A stretch of DNA of 64,000 bases from an uncultured Desulfobacter sp. (lineage in GTDB: Bacteria > Desulfobacterota > Desulfobacteria > Desulfobacterales > Desulfobacteraceae), in the NCBI RefSeq assembly GCF_963677125.1, contig NZ_OY781882.1:6003026-6067025 (forward strand), written 5' to 3'. Below the pieces are notes generated by a model, which was not told the DNA's origin, made no database searches, and saw nothing but the letters and a program-made list of their open reading frames with translations. Made by a program: the position numbers and the translations under genes. This document shows, in pieces, positions 61,118 to 64,000 of the stretch (position 1 is the first letter of the stretch; each line of letters starts with the position of its first letter).

Positions 61118-64000
61118 ATGTTTAAAGTTGCTGTCATTTTTTTTATTTGGATACTGCTAATTGTTCCCCTCAAGGGTGTTTTAAAAAAAATGGAAAAGGA
61201 ACTCAAATCCCTAAGCTCAACAGTCAGTATCGCTCAAAGCGAGTTAGAAAAATTGAAGCTATTAAATCCAGGTCTCTATTCTATGGTTGAATACATAATG
61301 GATAATACTTCAGAAGACAGCAAATTTTTGGTTTTTCGTCAAAGTGATTTTGCTTACTATGTTAGACGAAACTATATAAGGCACGTTGATCCGCAGTTAA
61401 AAAAATTTTATTTAGCTAATGATAAAAATGAAGCTTTCCAGTGCCTGGTCGATTTGGGTGTGGACTATATTTATTTACCCAATTATTATACTCCAACTAT
61501 ATTTAACACACCCGTTTTTCGTATAATTTCTGATTTACGTCTAACACAAAGAGTTTTTTTAAGAAGTGGATACTCTCTTTATAAAATTCTCAGAAAGCAA
61601 CGCGCAATCCAACGGCAACAGTGTTATCAGTTTGACAGACAATCAATTCTAAGTGGTAAGTATAACTGGACTATGGCTTCAGAAAATTTTGAGATATCTA
61701 ATGATGCGTCAGACGATTTTTTACTTTATACTTGGAATAAAGATAGAGGGAAAAGAAATTTTTTAGGTTCAGGATTAGGTTCGTATATATTTTCGCCAAG
61801 CCATTGTTTTAGCAACAAAACGAATTATTTAATTGAAAATAACTCCACATATCATCTTAGTACTCGAGTAAAAGGAAGTGGATACCTCATAATATATATT
61901 GCTCAATACGATAGCAGAGGACGGTTGCTTGGTATAAAGAAAATATGGGAGTCAATACTAAAAGATTGCTACCATGATACGGAGAGTATTTTTCAAACTT
62001 CGAATGATGTACAAGAATATAGGATATTGTTCCGCCTTGAGAGCAAAGGGGAGCTCTATATTAATGATGTCAAATTAGATAAGATGATTTTTTTGAAAAA
62101 CGGCTGTTTGTCTAATATTGATAGTGATTGTATGAACGAATTTCATAAAAAAAATAAAAAGGAGCAAACTAAGACTAATCCTCATAATGGAACTTCACTG
62201 AACTGGACAAAATTGAGCTCAGGTTCGTTATTACCTGTACCCTACAACCCCAAAGAAAACAATATCACACAGAATAAGCATACAGCTTATGTTAAACAGG
62301 CGTTTGAAAGACAATCTAATTTTTTGTCTCGAATCATCCCAATAATGGCTACAAAGACAAAAACTATAGATACCTGGTTATATAGTGGTTCCGGACGGAT
62401 AGAGACATCTCCAAGCTGTTCCTTTGACTATTCTACTTTGGCCCCTTTCAATAATGACGCTATTTCAGAGTATAGATTGGCATTTTTGTTAAGAGGGTCT
62501 AATAATTTAACTCCTGCAGAGTGCTATATAGATGATGTCTATTTTGCGTATACGTTGCCGGCAGAATCTGATTCGTTGAACACGAATAAACGTAGGCAAC
62601 TAATTAGGTGGGATTTTAAAACGGATGATCCAGTGACGCGTTGGACTGCTTCGGAAAATACTGTTAATAAATTGGCTATCATTGACAATGAACAGGGCTT
62701 TCTCAAATATAGTGCCCCTTCACTGAGTTTTTTGCTCAGTGATTTTAAAACAATATTAGGACTTGGTAAAAAAAAGAACGAGAATGTAATATATAGTGGC
62801 ACAGGAAAACTGAATGTTGCCCCCAGTAGGAATGGAAATAGTGAGTTGAAATTAACTCCACGTTCCAAGATTGAATGCAAGATTTCAGCATTAGTTAAGG
62901 GTAAGGGTATACTGGAACCATATTTTTGGTGGTACAGTGATGCTGGCGTGGCAAAAAAAAAATGGTTAGGTGAATATTATTTGCCTTCAGAGTATAATCT
63001 TTTAGTTAATGACTTTATTATTCCGGTAGAAACAACAGAATATAATATACACCTACGCCTGAAAGGCCAATCCCAGGTGAGTCCCTTTCTCTGGTGGTAT
63101 GACGGTAATGGTAAAGGGCATCAGATTGGTTTGGCTGATCCTATCCAAGTCGCTGATGAATTCCAAGATATTCATTTCTGCGGCGAATTACCTCCTGAGG
63201 CAGTTGAGTTTCGACTCGCCCTGGAAATGTCAGGAGGTTTTTTTGCCAAAAAGGAGTTGATAGTAGATGACGTCTCAATTTCTCTTGAACCAAGCAAAAT
63301 TATAACAAGCGATAAGGACACGCGTAATTGGACTTCAATATACGCGACCGGTTTTGAAGCTTCAGATCCCATTAGTCCGCCCGGTTGGGGCACATATTCA
63401 GAGGGTCGTTCGATAGACTGGCCCTGGGGGCTATCCAAGGAAAGCTTTTCGGGAGAAAATAGCCTGTACCTTAAACAACAAGACAGTGGCGGGTATTGGC
63501 TGCACAGCGGAGAAGGTCTTTTGACCCAACCGCCAAGTCGTTCACTTGATACTGCGTATAAAGTCGTTAACAAAGGCGAAGGTGAATACAAATTAACCGG
63601 AAAAACAAAAGGCGTCGGTCGCCTGGATCTTTACATCTGGTGGTATACGAAAGCTGGAAAAGCGACCAGTGAATATGTCGGTCGATATTTTCTTCCCTCC
63701 GACTATAAGTATTTTGAACAAATATTTACGCTCCCGCCAGAGGCCGTCGAGTACCGGGTCGCTTTTCTTCTGCGAGGACAAAGAGGGTCAGAATCAGCGG
63801 TTTTTCTTGACGACATAACAATAGAGAGACCAGAAGAGCAGCTGGTGAAACAATCGACGGATACGCGTAATTGGACCTCAATATACGAGACCGGTTTTGA
63901 AGCTTCTGATAGCATTAGTCCGCCCGGTTGGGGCACATATTCAGAGGGTCGTTCGGTAGACTGGCCCTGGGGGCTATCCAAGGAAAGCTTTTCGGGAGAA
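61118..64000 (+). CDS. Giant repeat-containing envelope protein, open at the right edge
   Basis: From ATG 61118 the frame is open for 961 codons to the last base. It begins with a membrane span (VIFFIWILLIVPLKGVL), a coiled coil (KKMEKELKSLSSTVSIAQSE) and a region like the periplasmic tail of GT-C membrane proteins (SKFLVFRQSDFAYYVRRNYI, LVDLGVDYIYLPNYYTPTIF). Then come several carbohydrate-binding-like beta modules, each with a Trp-Trp-Tyr core: YFWWYSDAGVAKKKW, FLWWYDGNGKGHQIG, LYIWWYTKAGKATSEY, followed by P-P-E-A-V-E-x-R-x-A-x-x-x-x-G. From 63317 a 181-codon unit starts to repeat nearly exactly. The frame stays open about 54 bases upstream of the ATG. A surface protein that binds or is joined to the glycan is likely, but no sorting signal is in view. 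Confidence 0.8.
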   Translation, partial: MFKVAVIFFIWILLIVPLKGVLKKMEKELKSLSSTVSIAQSELEKLKLLNPGLYSMVEYIMDNTSEDSKFLVFRQSDFAYYVRRNYIRHVDPQLKKFYLANDKNEAFQCLVDLGVDYIYLPNYYTPTIFNTPVFRIISDLRLTQRVFLRSGYSLYKILRKQRAIQRQQCYQFDRQSILSGKYNWTMASENFEISNDASDDFLLYTWNKDRGKRNFLGSGLGSYIFSPSHCFSNKTNYLIENNSTYHLSTRVKGSGYLIIYIAQYDSRGRLLGIKKIWESILKDCYHDTESIFQTSNDVQEYRILFRLESKGELYINDVKLDKMIFLKNGCLSNIDSDCMNEFHKKNKKEQTKTNPHNGTSLNWTKLSSGSLLPVPYNPKENNITQNKHTAYVKQAFERQSNFLSRIIPIMATKTKTIDTWLYSGSGRIETSPSCSFDYSTLAPFNNDAISEYRLAFLLRGSNNLTPAECYIDDVYFAYTLPAESDSLNTNKRRQLIRWDFKTDDPVTRWTASENTVNKLAIIDNEQGFLKYSAPSLSFLLSDFKTILGLGKKKNENVIYSGTGKLNVAPSRNGNSELKLTPRSKIECKISALVKGKGILEPYFWWYSDAGVAKKKWLGEYYLPSEYNLLVNDFIIPVETTEYNIHLRLKGQSQVSPFLWWYDGNGKGHQIGLADPIQVADEFQDIHFCGELPPEAVEFRLALEMSGGFFAKKELIVDDVSISLEPSKIITSDKDTRNWTSIYATGFEASDPISPPGWGTYSEGRSIDWPWGLSKESFSGENSLYLKQQDSGGYWLHSGEGLLTQPPSRSLDTAYKVVNKGEGEYKLTGKTKGVGRLDLYIWWYTKAGKATSEYVGRYFLPSDYKYFEQIFTLPPEAVEYRVAFLLRGQRGSESAVFLDDITIERPEEQLVKQSTDTRNWTSIYETGFEASDSISPPGWGTYSEGRSVDWPWGLSKESFSGE
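63317..64000 (+). repeat. 543-bp near-identical tandem coding repeat
   Basis: The unit starts at GAC ACG CGT AAT TGG (63317) and again at GAT ACG CGT AAT TGG (63860), 543 bases later. Over the 138 bases of the second copy that can be compared up to the edge, I count six differences. Each unit carries NWTSIYxTGFEASD, ISPPGWGTYSEGRS and DWPWGLSKESFSGE. More copies are expected beyond the window. Confidence 0.9.

Noticed and set aside
1..64000. CRISPR arrays, tRNA and rRNA genes
   Set aside because: No regularly spaced short repeats, tRNA-like cloverleaf with conserved TTCGA arm, or rRNA motifs were noticed on either strand.

Overview
The window looks like chromosomal DNA of a Gram-negative Desulfobacterota bacterium, most likely a Desulfobacteraceae-type sulfate reducer. 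This is inference from gene content: bactofilin, CheX, a sulfur-handling metallo-hydrolase/rhodanese, a DsrE-like protein, short Lon/GreA/omega/FolE2 housekeeping genes, a VPLPA-CTERM surface protein and IS types common in that group. No rRNA, tRNA or CRISPR array was recognised.

Region 1 (1-19700) is ordinary chromosome. It runs from the end of a membrane coiled-coil gene and a bactofilin through rplM-rpsI with a strong terminator, exonuclease I, a PilZ protein, HU, CheX, a metallo-beta-lactamase/rhodanese protein, a peroxiredoxin, a DsrE-like protein, prepilin peptidase, lon-tsaB, psd, a greA-rpoZ-ttcA-folE2 run, a decayed DUF6883 gene beside an intact DUF4926 gene, a PBP4-type carboxypeptidase with a secreted unknown, and an LPP20/OmpA-like outer-membrane pair.

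Region 2 (20700-25190, minus strand) is an Rhs polymorphic-toxin locus. A beheaded Rhs core is followed, after a frame break, by a C-terminal toxin tip with a candidate immunity gene. Then come an orphan tip with its own candidate immunity gene and a decayed third tip. Each tip carries a copy of the conserved end of the Rhs core, the arrangement expected for tip switching by recombination.

Region 3 (25190-34290) is mobile DNA. An IS21-like element has cut the 5' part of the Rhs gene and has a frameshifted istA. Fragments of other transposases (one clearly IS66) follow, then a lone VPLPA-CTERM protein gene, a DUF6431 / DDE transposase / AAA ATPase element whose ATPase gene is broken at a run of seven G, and a three-frame relic of an EPS-associated MarR-type regulator.

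Region 4 (34544 to the right edge, all plus strand, visibly more A+T-rich) is a large surface-polysaccharide locus. It starts with a Wbp-type set for a UDP-diacetamido-uronic acid: WbpB-like dehydrogenase, WbpI/WecB-like epimerase and a WbpD-WbpE fusion. It continues with glycosyltransferases, an AsnB-type amidotransferase, three NodB-type deacetylases, methyltransferases, two flippase-like membrane proteins, two B12-type radical SAM proteins, an enolase-superfamily enzyme, a tandem flavodoxin-fold protein, an ATP-grasp ligase, a FemAB-like aminoacyl/acyl transferase and large membrane proteins. At the edge a reading frame of at least 961 codons remains open and enters near-identical 181-codon repeats. 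The mix of amide-forming, epimerising, redox and deacetylating enzymes suggests a heavily modified glycan, possibly decorated with amino acids. That product is a hypothesis; individual family calls are much firmer.
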